Assembly (NCBI GenBank): GCA_050486225.1
Contig: JBJHCV010000001.1
Coordinates: forward strand, 124,001-188,000
Length of the DNA stretch: 64,000 bases
From: JBBDIX01 sp050486225
GTDB taxonomy: Bacteria; Actinomycetota; Nitriliruptoria; Nitriliruptorales; Nitriliruptoraceae
Reading direction: 5' to 3'
Below are positions 15,844 through 24,071 of the stretch, piece by piece. Position 1 is the stretch's first letter. Every line of letters starts with the position of its first letter. The notes beneath the pieces were generated by a model. The model was not told the origin of the DNA and did no database searches. It saw only the letters and a list, made by a program, of their open reading frames with translations. The translations under genes and the position numbers were made by a program.

Positions 15844-16614
15844 TCACGGGTTCGTCGCGTCGCCCAGGTCGAGGCCGTAGCCCAACAGCTGGAAGTCTCG
15901 TTCGTACAACCTCGCCACGACGTCCGCGGCCTCGCACGAGTAGAAGTCATGAAGGTGCGCTGCGGCCTCGCGGTCATACGAACTGTGGCCGGGGGCCTGA
16001 TCGACCATCCGAGCCGCCACCTCCGCCGGGACACCACGACGAGTCAGGTACGTGCGCATCTGCCGGTCGCAGTCCTCGAAGTCGATGACACGCGTGTAGG
16101 CACGAGGGGGAAGGACCATCCGGTCGACCTGAAGACTCCAGTGCGGATCACGCATGATCCCGCACTGGTCGAGCCTCCGCAGCAGGCTCTGGAACCCCAG
16201 GGGGTCGATGTCGAAGGCTCCGTACGTGCGCCGGTACCGGCGATGTCTGAACCTGTCGAGGAATGCCGCGAGCACACGTGTGTACGGATTCCTTCTCACG
16301 ACCAGCATCTCGTGCGCGGGCAGCCGCCGGATGACCTCCGGCGACTGCTTCAGCACCGACGATGGCGAAGGATCCGCGCCGTCCGACGCGCCGGACGCCT
16401 CCGCCCGCGCTGCACAGAGCGCGTCGAACTCATGGAGGGTTCGCATCATGCTCGTGTTGGCGGCCTTCTTGACCCGGTTGAAGGTGACCCCCGCACTGGG
16501 GAACACGTAGAGGACCCTGAGGACCGACAGGTTGACCTCGCTGACGTCGTCGGTCAGCGAGGTCAGTGCCCGGGACGCCAGGTCCGAGCGCGACGACCCG
16601 TCCCGCGCCCTCAT
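15844..16614 (-). CDS. Sulfotransferase-family protein (paralogue A1)
   Basis: 256 residues from the ATG at 16614 (AAGGGG a few bases upstream). The N-terminal FNRVKKAANTSMM segment corresponds to the 5'-phosphosulfate loop of Golgi-type (Sulfotransfer_2-like) enzymes. MLVVRRNPYTRVLAAFLDRF is the 3'-phosphate region with the R-N-P-Y-x-R core. YRRTYGAFDIDPLGF and HWSLQVDR are further shared blocks. Such enzymes move sulfate from PAPS to sugar hydroxyls. It is a clear paralogue of the gene at 23306-24052. It is divergent from another sulfotransferase. PAPS use is inferred from the family. Confidence 0.8.
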   Translation of the reverse strand: MRARDGSSRSDLASRALTSLTDDVSEVNLSVLRVLYVFPSAGVTFNRVKKAANTSMMRTLHEFDALCAARAEASGASDGADPSPSSVLKQSPEVIRRLPAHEMLVVRRNPYTRVLAAFLDRFRHRRYRRTYGAFDIDPLGFQSLLRRLDQCGIMRDPHWSLQVDRMVLPPRAYTRVIDFEDCDRQMRTYLTRRGVPAEVAARMVDQAPGHSSYDREAAAHLHDFYSCEAADVVARLYERDFQLLGYGLDLGDATNP

Positions 16615-16875
16615 CCCCACCCCTTCGCCGAGTTGCAGCGGGTCCCGGCACCCGACCAACCCCGTCGAACGGCGCTGGTGTGATGCTTCGACCTGCCGGC
16701 ACCCCGGACGATAGCGATGCCATCGTCCGACCTCGCAGGCCGACGTCAGATCGCTCCCCTCACCGTGCACCCCTCTGTACTCATGACGGCCTCGCGGACC
16801 GGTCACCAGCCGGTGACGCACGCACCCGGAACGAGCGAACTGGCACGGGACCCGATCACGGACGGGACGAACGAG

Positions 16876-16881
16876 TATCGT
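16876..16881 (+). promoter_or_regulatory. Possible -10 box TATCGT
   Basis: TATCGT lies about 70 bases upstream of the ATG of the sulfotransferase at 16952, in the divergent gap between two sulfotransferase genes. Only the -10-like hexamer is clear; no convincing -35 is seen. Confidence 0.3.
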
Positions 16882-16951
16882 TCGCGTGCCGCTCCACCTG
16901 CCGCCAAGTCGTCACGACTCGCGCGTCTCGCACAGGGCTCCGCCAGGGACC

Positions 16952-17698
16952 ATGATCCTCAGCCACCGCCACCGCTACATCTTCATCCACTGCCGCAAGG
17001 CTGCGGGGAGTTCGGTCAAGGTGTCCCTCTACCGTGACGTGGGTCCACGCGACGTGTGCGTCGCGGCATGGGAGGACGCCGCCGAACACGGAGTCCGACC
17101 CAACCTCATGACGCTCTGGCTCGCGACGCGCCCACCCGGGCTGCGGACCCTCGTCTCGGGCCTGGCCCGCGGGAGGCCTGGCGCCAAGATCGTGAACCGC
17201 GCGGCCAAGCGAACGGCGGACCGCCTCGTCGGGACGCACCACGGCCATGCCACGGCACGTGACATCCGCCAGCGGTTCCCCCAGGAGTGGGCGCGCTACT
17301 ACCGGTTCTGCATCGTCCGGAACTCGTACGACCGAGTCCTGTCCGACTACCGGTGGCGAACTCGACGGCTCTCGCGGCCACCGACCTTCAGCCGATACCT
17401 GAACGCCATCGCCGACGGCGACGACCTTGGTGGGATCGTGAGCCCGTACCACGACGCATGGGACTTCTACACGATCGACGATCGCGTCGTCGTCGATCGT
17501 GCCTGCCGATACGAGGACCTGGCCGCGGAGCTCGGATCCGCACTGAGCGCCGCAGGCGTGGCGTGGGACCAGTGGCTGCCGATGGCCAAGGTCGCGACGG
17601 ATCGCCCCGACCATCGCGACTACTACACGGCCCACGAGCGGCAGCTCGTGAACCGGATCTACCACAAGGAGATCGAGGAGTTCGGCTTCGCCTTCTGA
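16952..17698 (+). CDS. Sulfotransferase-family protein (paralogue B1)
   Basis: 248 residues from the ATG at 16952 (AGGGACC just upstream). IFIHCRKAAGSSVKVSL near the N-terminus is the K-x-A-G-[ST]-S phosphosulfate loop of Sulfotransfer_2-type enzymes. FCIVRNSYDRVLSDYRWR is the 3'-phosphate block. The middle has a Thr-His-His segment (GTHHGHAT) that may carry a catalytic His. The C-terminus ends HKEIEEFGFAF. It is a paralogue of the gene at 27639-28373 (YAIDDEVSVDRVIRFERL versus YTIDDRVVVDRACRYEDL). It would sulfate a surface glycan. It is followed by a GT4 gene 44 bp later on the same strand. Confidence 0.82.
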   Translation: MILSHRHRYIFIHCRKAAGSSVKVSLYRDVGPRDVCVAAWEDAAEHGVRPNLMTLWLATRPPGLRTLVSGLARGRPGAKIVNRAAKRTADRLVGTHHGHATARDIRQRFPQEWARYYRFCIVRNSYDRVLSDYRWRTRRLSRPPTFSRYLNAIADGDDLGGIVSPYHDAWDFYTIDDRVVVDRACRYEDLAAELGSALSAAGVAWDQWLPMAKVATDRPDHRDYYTAHERQLVNRIYHKEIEEFGFAF

Positions 17699-17742
17699 CC
17701 GGCCTCGGCACGTCCACGTCGCGACACAGGAGTCCAGCACCC

Positions 17743-18879
17743 ATGACCGACGCCGAACGTCGGGTGTGCTTCCCCTACGTCGGCGACGACGTGGGAGGCA
17801 GCCACCTCTCGTCCATCGCACTCGTGCGAGGTCTTGCCGGCAGTGGCTACGTCCCCGTCGTGGTGGTGCACGCGAGGGGTCGACTCACGGATGAACTCGA
17901 TCGTCAGGGCGTCGTCTGGGAACTGGCACCGGGGACGGCCGCGAGGTCGACGTCCCGAACGGCCCAGGCGGCGGCCGTCGTTCGATCGCTCGCGCCAGCG
18001 ATCAGGTTCCTCCGTGACCGGGACGTGTCGATCGTCCACACGAACGACGCGCGGATGCACCGCACGTGGGGGCCCGCCGCCAGGATGGCAGGACGCCGCC
18101 ACGTGTGGCACCAGCGGAACGCCGGACTGTCGTGGAAGATGGCGCAGGTCGCTCGTCTCGCGAACGAGATCGTGACGGTGTCGCACTTCACGCGATCGAC
18201 ACTCCCGCCCCATCTCGCCCGGCGGGCACGAGTCATCGACAACCCGTTCGACACCGACCCACCCGGAGTCCGACGTGACCGCGCCCGCAGCAGGCTCAGT
18301 GCCGAGGTCCAGGGATCCGAGGCGGTACCCGTCGTGGGATTTGCCGGGGCCCTGATCGACCGCAAGCGCCCACTGCTGTTCGTCGACATGGCCCTGCAGA
18401 TGATTCGCGACGGTTCCCGTGCTCGCTTCGTCATGTTCGGGGCCGACGACGGTCCCCTCGCGGGTGCAGTGCGCGATCGGATCGTGGAACACGGCGCGAG
18501 GCATCAGATCCTGCACCTCGGGTTCCGGTCACCCATCGAGGAGTGGCTGGCCGCGTGCGACGTCCTGGTGCTGCCGTCCGTCTCCGAGCCGTTCGCGCGG
18601 ACGGTGGTCGAGGCAATGATCGTCGGCACCCCGGTCGTCGCCGTGCGCGACGCCGGCAATCTCGAGATCATCGAATCCGGGGTGAATGGCGTGCTCGTGG
18701 CGCCCGAAGACCCATCCGAACTCTCGCGCGCGGTGCAGGAACTCGTCGACGACCCGGCGGCCGCAGCCCGGCTCGCTGAGGCAGCCCGACGCGACGTGGT
18801 CAGGCGATTCTCGATTAGGCGCCATGTGGACGCGATGCTCGAGGTCTACTCAGACTCGATGACGGGCCAGCACACCTGA
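17743..18879 (+). CDS. Glycosyltransferase family 4
   Basis: 378 residues from the ATG at 17743, which has AGGAG about 9 bases upstream. The N-terminal CFPYVGDDVGGSHLSS is the usual Gly-rich donor-side loop, HTNDARMH follows, then VGFAGALIDRKRP, the linker strand before the C-terminal Rossmann domain. EPFARTVVEAMIVGTPVVA is the E-x7-E nucleotide-sugar block. It probably works with the sulfotransferase upstream. Its last 30 bases overlap the 3' end of a convergent P-loop gene. Donor and acceptor are unknown. Confidence 0.9.
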   Translation: MTDAERRVCFPYVGDDVGGSHLSSIALVRGLAGSGYVPVVVVHARGRLTDELDRQGVVWELAPGTAARSTSRTAQAAAVVRSLAPAIRFLRDRDVSIVHTNDARMHRTWGPAARMAGRRHVWHQRNAGLSWKMAQVARLANEIVTVSHFTRSTLPPHLARRARVIDNPFDTDPPGVRRDRARSRLSAEVQGSEAVPVVGFAGALIDRKRPLLFVDMALQMIRDGSRARFVMFGADDGPLAGAVRDRIVEHGARHQILHLGFRSPIEEWLAACDVLVLPSVSEPFARTVVEAMIVGTPVVAVRDAGNLEIIESGVNGVLVAPEDPSELSRAVQELVDDPAAAARLAEAARRDVVRRFSIRRHVDAMLEVYSDSMTGQHT

Positions 18880-19551
18880 GACGATGGCACGAGCAAGGTC
18901 GTCCGGTGTGTCCTCCCGATCGACCGGCACTCGATGGAGGGCGATGCGGTCCGCGCCGCGGGCGGCGAGACCATCCATCAGCGCCCTTCGTTCGTCGTCG
19001 GCTGCCCGGTACAGGCCGGCTGCGCCGCGTCGCCCGCTCGCCTCGCCACGTTCGGCACGAAGTCGCCTGCGCTCCTCCACCAGGTCGTCGTCTCCGTCGA
19101 GGTGCACCAGGACACAACGGTGCCGCTCGTAGAGTTGGAGCACCCTGCTGATGGCGTGATCCCTCGGCGACGGATCACGCCATGTGGCGGCGATCAGCCA
19201 CCCGACCGGACCCTCGTCGAGCACGAGCACCCGGCGACCGCGCCTGGCGACGATCCGGGCAAGGCCCTTGAAGACCTTCCATGCCCGCCTTGCCCGTGCG
19301 CGCGGTGTTCCGTTCACCCCTCTCGCCGTGGTCGACACGATTCGGAGCAGGAGCGGAAGCGAAGCGGGAGACGTCCACAGCAGGCACACGGAACGCACGG
19401 TGTCACGTCTGTGCCCTCGCCCCAGCCGTTGCGCGGCCCGGTCCTCGCCCAGGCTGCCCACGACCCGGTCCACGACGGAGGTCTTGCCGACCCCCGGTAG
19501 CCCCACGACCTCGACCGCTCGGGGCGGTGTCACTCCCGTCGAGGAGTTCAT
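18850..19551 (-). CDS. P-loop NTPase, kinase-like
   Basis: 233 residues. A Walker A motif VVGLPGVGKTS lies at residues 15-25. VLVLDEGPVGWLIAATWRD in the middle could be a Walker B-like strand followed by a catalytic acid. The C-terminal half is Arg/Glu-rich with VEERRRLRAERGE, which could form a lid. The size and layout suggest a small-molecule or sugar kinase, or an AAA_33-type ATPase; I cannot name the substrate. It lies divergent from the GT4 gene at 19693 and overlaps the 3' end of the convergent GT4 gene by 30 bp. Confidence 0.75.
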   Translation of the reverse strand: MNSSTGVTPPRAVEVVGLPGVGKTSVVDRVVGSLGEDRAAQRLGRGHRRDTVRSVCLLWTSPASLPLLLRIVSTTARGVNGTPRARARRAWKVFKGLARIVARRGRRVLVLDEGPVGWLIAATWRDPSPRDHAISRVLQLYERHRCVLVHLDGDDDLVEERRRLRAERGEASGRRGAAGLYRAADDERRALMDGLAARGADRIALHRVPVDREDTPDDLARAIVSGVLARHRV

Positions 19552-19647
19552 GATTCGCCTCGTGTCCAGCCATCAGGGATGGCCCGCGGCCCGGTCGCGC
19601 GGACCTGCCGCGCAAGCGATCCGTCAGGGTACGCGGCGGGGCACCGG

Positions 19648-19653
19648 CTACGG
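19648..19653 (+). promoter_or_regulatory. Possible -10 box TACGGT
   Basis: TACGGT lies 40 bases before the GTG start at 19693, in the short divergent gap. It would give a leader long enough to include the AGGGGAA purine stretch. Confidence 0.3.
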
Positions 19654-19692
19654 TCGCACCGGAGGCACCGGGAGCAGGGGAACGCCAGCACT

Positions 19693-20826
19693 GTGACACG
19701 AGACTCCGCCAGGCCGCCCGTCCGGCATGCGTTGTTCGTGGTCGACTTCATCCACACGAACATGCTTCCCGTGGTCTCGGCACTGCGGGGCGGCGGCGTC
19801 GTCGTCACCGTCGTGTGCCGCACCCCGGGGATCGCGGGACCGCACCTGGAGGTGGCTCCGATCGTGCTCGACCCCGACCGGGTCACCGCGGACGACGTCG
19901 CAGGCCTCCTCGATGACCTGCGACCCGACGTGATCGTCCAACGTGCCCGGTGCGGGAGGTTCCCGCTGTTCGCCCGGCTTGGTGCGAGGCGTGGAATCCT
20001 CACCGTCTTCTACAACCAGGCCCCCGCCCTCCGCAGACGCGGGGCGCGGCACGCCGCCGACGACGCGGCTCGTTTCATCGGTCGAATCGTCCACAGGCTC
20101 CCCATGCGTCGGGTCACTCCGGTGCTCGGTCCGAAGGACGGGCATTCGACCATCCGGTCACGACACCTACCGTTCCCGATGGCCGTCGCTGACGCTGCTC
20201 ACCACCGCGACTACTTCCGCGGTGGACACGTGACGATCGCCTGCGTCGGGAAGCTCGACCACCCACGCAAGCGCCACGACTGGCTGTTGGACGCCCTTGA
20301 GCAGATCGACGTGCCGTTCCGTCTCCTGATCGTGGGAACGGGGCCACGTCCCCTCACCAACGACCGGCCGACGGCCGAGTACCCGCAGGGCAAGGCGACC
20401 GGCTATCGCGAGTACTACGAGCGCCTGATCGAACGATGTCGCACGCCCAGGCGCTCAGGAGTGGTCGAGGTCCTGCAGGACGTCCCGTTCGACCAGATGG
20501 CGGAGATCTACCGGCAGTGTGACGTGTTCGCGCTCCCTGCCGCCGACGAACCGTTCGCGATCTCCCCGCTCGAGGCGATGGCGCACGGCGTCGCCGTCCT
20601 GGTCGCCGACACGAACGGGGCCACCACCTACGTCGAGGACGACGTCAACGGGCGGACGTTCGACGCATCCAGCCTCGAGGACCTGACGGCGCGACTTGCC
20701 TCCCTCGTGACGTCCCCCGTCGACGTCGCGAGACTCGGGCAGGCCGCGGCAGCGTCTGTGCGACGAGACCACGACCCCGCGGGTTACCCCGACGTCTTCC
20801 GCGCAACGGTCGCCGACGGTTGGTGA
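19693..20826 (+). CDS. Glycosyltransferase family 4
   Basis: 377 residues from the GTG at 19693, preceded by a purine stretch AGGGGAA; the 38 extra residues of the longer frame are Arg-rich and look non-coding. FVVDFIHTNMLPVV opens the N-terminal domain, ACVGKLDHPRKRHD starts the C-terminal domain, and EPFAISPLEAMAHGVAVLV is the donor-binding E-x7-E block. An unusual insert with EYPQGKATGYREYYERL lies between the two. It is separated from the next GT4 gene by about 95 bp and may be co-transcribed. Donor unknown. Confidence 0.88.
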   Translation: MTRDSARPPVRHALFVVDFIHTNMLPVVSALRGGGVVVTVVCRTPGIAGPHLEVAPIVLDPDRVTADDVAGLLDDLRPDVIVQRARCGRFPLFARLGARRGILTVFYNQAPALRRRGARHAADDAARFIGRIVHRLPMRRVTPVLGPKDGHSTIRSRHLPFPMAVADAAHHRDYFRGGHVTIACVGKLDHPRKRHDWLLDALEQIDVPFRLLIVGTGPRPLTNDRPTAEYPQGKATGYREYYERLIERCRTPRRSGVVEVLQDVPFDQMAEIYRQCDVFALPAADEPFAISPLEAMAHGVAVLVADTNGATTYVEDDVNGRTFDASSLEDLTARLASLVTSPVDVARLGQAAAASVRRDHDPAGYPDVFRATVADGW

Positions 20827-20872
20827 CTCCGAGTCCCGCCTCGAGTGGCACCTCGCGGTGGCCGTCAGGGCG

Positions 20873-20878
20873 TAGCAT
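20873..20878 (+). promoter_or_regulatory. -10 box TAGCAT upstream of the GT4 gene at 20923
   Basis: TAGCAT is followed after 32 bases by a strong GGAGGG ribosome site. It lies inside the only stretch that could otherwise hold a conventional in-frame start (GTG at 20845), which argues that the GTG is not transcribed from this promoter. Confidence 0.4.
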
Positions 20879-20922
20879 CTGGCGCAGCCCGACCACCGCG
20901 GCAGGACCCTGGAGGGACGGAC

Positions 20923-22041
20923 ATCGCCACCCGGACCGTCGCCGTACTGCTCCTCGCCGGGTTCCAGGGCGGCGGTGCCGAGCGCGTCGCGGCGGCCCTG
21001 GTCGATGCACCGCCCCCGGGCGATCGTTCGATCCTGATCACGAACCTCCCGGCCTCGATGGACCGCTACGACGCCGGAGTTCGGGCTCCACGCATCGCGT
21101 TGGATGTCGACCTCGACGAGACGAGGATCCGGCGTCGAGGGATGCTGCGTGCCATCCCGGCGACCGTCACCCTCGTTCGGAGAATGCGTGCGACCCTGCG
21201 CCAGCACGACGTCGACGTCGTGGTGTCGTTCCTGACCACCGCGAACCTCCTCGCGCTCGTGGCGACCCGGGGACTTGGCATCCGGGTCGTCGTCTCCGAA
21301 CGCAACGACCCGGTCCGCGAGGCGACTCCTGCACCGATCCGGTGGTCCCGCCGACTGCTCTATCGGTTCGCGGACGTGGTCACGGCGAACTCGCAGGCCG
21401 CGCTCGACGCGCTGCGGCACAGCGCACACCCCGATCGCATGTGGTACGTCCCGAACCCCGTGGTGGTTCCGGAGTCCCACGCGCAGGCGGATCGGTCGAA
21501 GCGCATCGTCACCGTCGGACGCCTGGTCGCCCACAAGGATCACGAGTTGCTCGTCGATGCGTTCGCTCGACTCGCTGGGGATCACCCCGGTTGGGTCGTC
21601 GACGTCGTCGGCGACGGTCCGCAGCGAGAAGCACTCCAGGCACGAGTGGACTCGCTCGGGCTGACCGATCGGGTGCAGTTCCACGGCTTCGCGCCCGATC
21701 CCTCACCTCACTATCGCGAGGCCGCCATCTACGTCATCACCTCGCGCCACGAAGGAATGCCCAACACGTTGCTCGAAGCCATGGCCCATGGACTCCCGTG
21801 CGTCGTCGCGGACAGCCTTCCGGGTGCGCTCGCCGTGTGTGATGCAACCTGCGGACAGGCGTTTCGCTCCGGCGATCCCGATGACCTGGCTGCAACGCTC
21901 CAACGGCTCATGGAGGACCCCGCCCTACGGATCGCGCTGGGTGCAGCAGGGCGCGAGCGGGTCCAGTTCCAGAGTCCCCGCCATGTACTGGAGCAGTGGT
22001 GGCCGCTCATCACAGGCGACGTGTCAGCGCGTCCTCGATGA
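20923..22041 (+). CDS. Glycosyltransferase family 4, apparent ATC start
   Basis: 372 residues if begun at ATC 20923, which sits 6 bases after a clear GGAGGG. The only in-frame conventional start upstream is GTG 20845, without a ribosome site and before a TAGCAT -10 box. The protein starts into VAVLLLAGFQGGGAERVA, the GT-B donor loop. VVSERNDPVR, RIVTVGRLVAHKDHE and the E-x7-E block EGMPNTLLEAMAHGLP follow. It is a close paralogue of the GT4 at 11023-12141. It may be expressed with the GT4 just upstream. Its 3' end overlaps a convergent GT4 gene by 32 bp. Enzyme call is confident, the start is not. Confidence 0.88.
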   Translation: MATRTVAVLLLAGFQGGGAERVAAALVDAPPPGDRSILITNLPASMDRYDAGVRAPRIALDVDLDETRIRRRGMLRAIPATVTLVRRMRATLRQHDVDVVVSFLTTANLLALVATRGLGIRVVVSERNDPVREATPAPIRWSRRLLYRFADVVTANSQAALDALRHSAHPDRMWYVPNPVVVPESHAQADRSKRIVTVGRLVAHKDHELLVDAFARLAGDHPGWVVDVVGDGPQREALQARVDSLGLTDRVQFHGFAPDPSPHYREAAIYVITSRHEGMPNTLLEAMAHGLPCVVADSLPGALAVCDATCGQAFRSGDPDDLAATLQRLMEDPALRIALGAAGRERVQFQSPRHVLEQWWPLITGDVSARPR

Positions 22042-23137
22042 CGTCGAGGTACTCGCGCACCACGGACTCTGGGCGATAGCGCTGGAGACTCTCGTCCGGA
22101 ACCTCGGGTCGACCTCGTGCGAGCGCCTCGAGGAGGGCCTGCGCGAAGGCCTCCACATCCCCCGGTTCGACGAGGTGCCCCAGGCGACCCCCTTCGAGGA
22201 TCTCCCGCGGGCCGCTCGGACAGTCCGTCGCGACGATCGCCGCCCCGCAGGCAAGTCCCTCGATCAGGATGGTCGGCAGCCCCTCATAGCGTGACGAGAG
22301 CGCCAGCACCTGCGCCCGCGACAACCACGCGTACGGGTTCTCCTCAAATCCCGTCATCAGGACGGCGTCACCGAGGCCGAGGTCGCGGACCAGATCCTCG
22401 ACAGCGGCGCGACACTCGCCGTCGCCGAGGATCGCGAGCAACGCGTCGGGTCGGCGTTCACGCACGAGCGCGAACGCACGCAGCAGGGTCCCGTGATCCT
22501 TGTGGGCGACGAGCCTGCCTGCACTGACGACAAGGGGGGAGTCGCCGATGCAGTTCGACCATGCCTCGTCGATCCGCCGGGCAGCCAGCCGGGTGAGCTC
22601 CTGGGTCAGCACAGGGTTCGGGATCGCGACGACGTGATCCTCATCGAGACCCAGGTAGTCGATCAGGTCGGCCCGAACACCGCTGGAGACCGCGATCACT
22701 CGTGCTGCACGTGGATACAGCCAACGCATCAGGCGTGGTGTTCCGTGACGCCTCATGAATCGCCGAGCGTCCGCACGCTGGACACTCTGTGTGTTGTGCT
22801 CGGTCACGATGACCGGACAGGCAACCCGCGAGAGTCGAACGGCGAGCAGAGCGACCACGTTCACGGCACTGACCGCGGAGAGGACCGCGGACGGGCGAAC
22901 AGCGCGCAGGGTGCGAACGAGTGGGACCAGTGACCTGCCGATGGACCTCGCCGACAGGTCGATCACCTCGACGCCCTCGGGCACCCACGCGCGTTCTGGC
23001 TCCGGGGCCGACACTGCGACGAGGACGACACGCGCTCCCGTGGCCTGCAGGCCCCCTGCCAACTGCAGGAACACCTTCTCCGCACCACCGCCGTGCAGCG
23101 TGCGGATGAACATCAGGATCGACGTCTCGACGGCCAC
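22010..23137 (-). CDS. Glycosyltransferase family 4
   Basis: 375 residues from the GTG at 23137, chosen for GGAAGG 6 bases upstream; the longer frame would overlap the divergent sulfotransferase. FIRTLHGGGAEKVFLQLAGG is the N-terminal donor loop, VIVTEHNTQS the early strand, VVSAGRLVAHKDHGTLL the start of the C-terminal domain and EGLPTILIEGLACGAAIVA the E-x7-E block. PSGPREIL is typical of this GT4 subgroup. Convergent with the previous GT4 gene, with 32 bp of overlap between the coding ends. Confidence 0.9.
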   Translation of the reverse strand: MAVETSILMFIRTLHGGGAEKVFLQLAGGLQATGARVVLVAVSAPEPERAWVPEGVEVIDLSARSIGRSLVPLVRTLRAVRPSAVLSAVSAVNVVALLAVRLSRVACPVIVTEHNTQSVQRADARRFMRRHGTPRLMRWLYPRAARVIAVSSGVRADLIDYLGLDEDHVVAIPNPVLTQELTRLAARRIDEAWSNCIGDSPLVVSAGRLVAHKDHGTLLRAFALVRERRPDALLAILGDGECRAAVEDLVRDLGLGDAVLMTGFEENPYAWLSRAQVLALSSRYEGLPTILIEGLACGAAIVATDCPSGPREILEGGRLGHLVEPGDVEAFAQALLEALARGRPEVPDESLQRYRPESVVREYLDVIEDALTRRL

Positions 23138-23240
23138 AGGACGCCTTCCACTTCGTCGTCGACTGGCCGCGCGGGCCCGGAGGAGCGTGGACCCTAACGC
23201 CCGGGGGCACGGGCGACCCAGAATGCCACCCCCCGGCAAG

Positions 23241-23246
23241 TACGCT
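23241..23246 (+). promoter_or_regulatory. Possible -10 box TACGCT
   Basis: TACGCTCGC lies 65 bases before the ATG of the sulfotransferase at 23306. The same nine bases occur upstream of the sulfotransferase at 27639, so the two may share a promoter type. Confidence 0.35.
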
Positions 23247-23305
23247 CGCTCACCTTCGTTCCGAGGATGGTGCTGCATGCACGCAGACAGACAGATTTGC
23301 CGGCC

Positions 23306-24052
23306 ATGCTGACCGCCTCCGAACGAGTTGCCAAACGCGCGCTCGCGGCCGTCGCACTCCAGGCTCGGAACCCGACGATCCGCGTCCACTCGAAGGCCAT
23401 CAGTCGGCTCGCCCTGTTCCCCAACCTCGGCGTCGCGCTCAGTCGTGTCCACAAGAACGCCAACACGTTCTGCATCCAGCTGTTCCGCCAACTCGACGGC
23501 GGATCTCCCACCAACAACGCGACCGCCAAGGAAGAGCACGCACTGCAGAGTGCTCGCTTGACGACGATCCTCGGGCTGGGGCGCCTCGACCTGCTCGGCG
23601 TCCGGCGAAACCCCTACTCACGAACCCTCTCGGCCTTCCTCCAGAAGTTCCGGCGGCCGAAGTACCGCGAGCGGTACGGAGCGTTCGACCTGACGCGGGA
23701 AGGGTTCCTCGCCTTCACCCACTGGATGGCTGACGGGGGACTCGACGCGAATCCCCACTGGGACCTGCAGACGAGACGGTTGTTCCCTGTCGACTGGTAC
23801 GACCACCTGTTCCGCATGGAGACGCTCAACGGAGAACTCCAGGACTACCTGACGGCCCGCGGCGTGCACGTCCCGCCCGGAGCGCTCGTGCGGGAGCCGC
23901 CCTCGCGGCGCAGGCACCACGTCCTCGCCGATGAACGCGTCGCGCAGTTCTACACGGCCGAGTCGGCGCGGATCGTTGCCACGCTCTTCGAAGCGGACTT
24001 CACGATCCTCGGATACGACCCAGAGGTCCTGGAACTCGAACGGCACCCTTAG
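23306..24052 (+). CDS. Sulfotransferase-family protein (paralogue A2)
   Basis: 248 residues from the ATG at 23306; alignment with its paralogue at 15844-16614 supports this start rather than 23267. LSRVHKNANTFCIQLFR is the phosphosulfate loop, LLGVRRNPYSRTLSAFLQKF the 3'-phosphate block, and YRERYGAFDLTREGF and HWDLQTRR are shared with the paralogue. The C-terminal LFEADFTILGYDPEV matches the paralogue ending LYERDFQLLGYGLDL. Likely a PAPS-dependent carbohydrate sulfotransferase. Convergent with the next gene, 19 bp apart. Confidence 0.8.
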   Translation: MLTASERVAKRALAAVALQARNPTIRVHSKAISRLALFPNLGVALSRVHKNANTFCIQLFRQLDGGSPTNNATAKEEHALQSARLTTILGLGRLDLLGVRRNPYSRTLSAFLQKFRRPKYRERYGAFDLTREGFLAFTHWMADGGLDANPHWDLQTRRLFPVDWYDHLFRMETLNGELQDYLTARGVHVPPGALVREPPSRRRHHVLADERVAQFYTAESARIVATLFEADFTILGYDPEVLELERHP

Positions 24053-24071
24053 TCCGTCGGGCCCTTAGACC

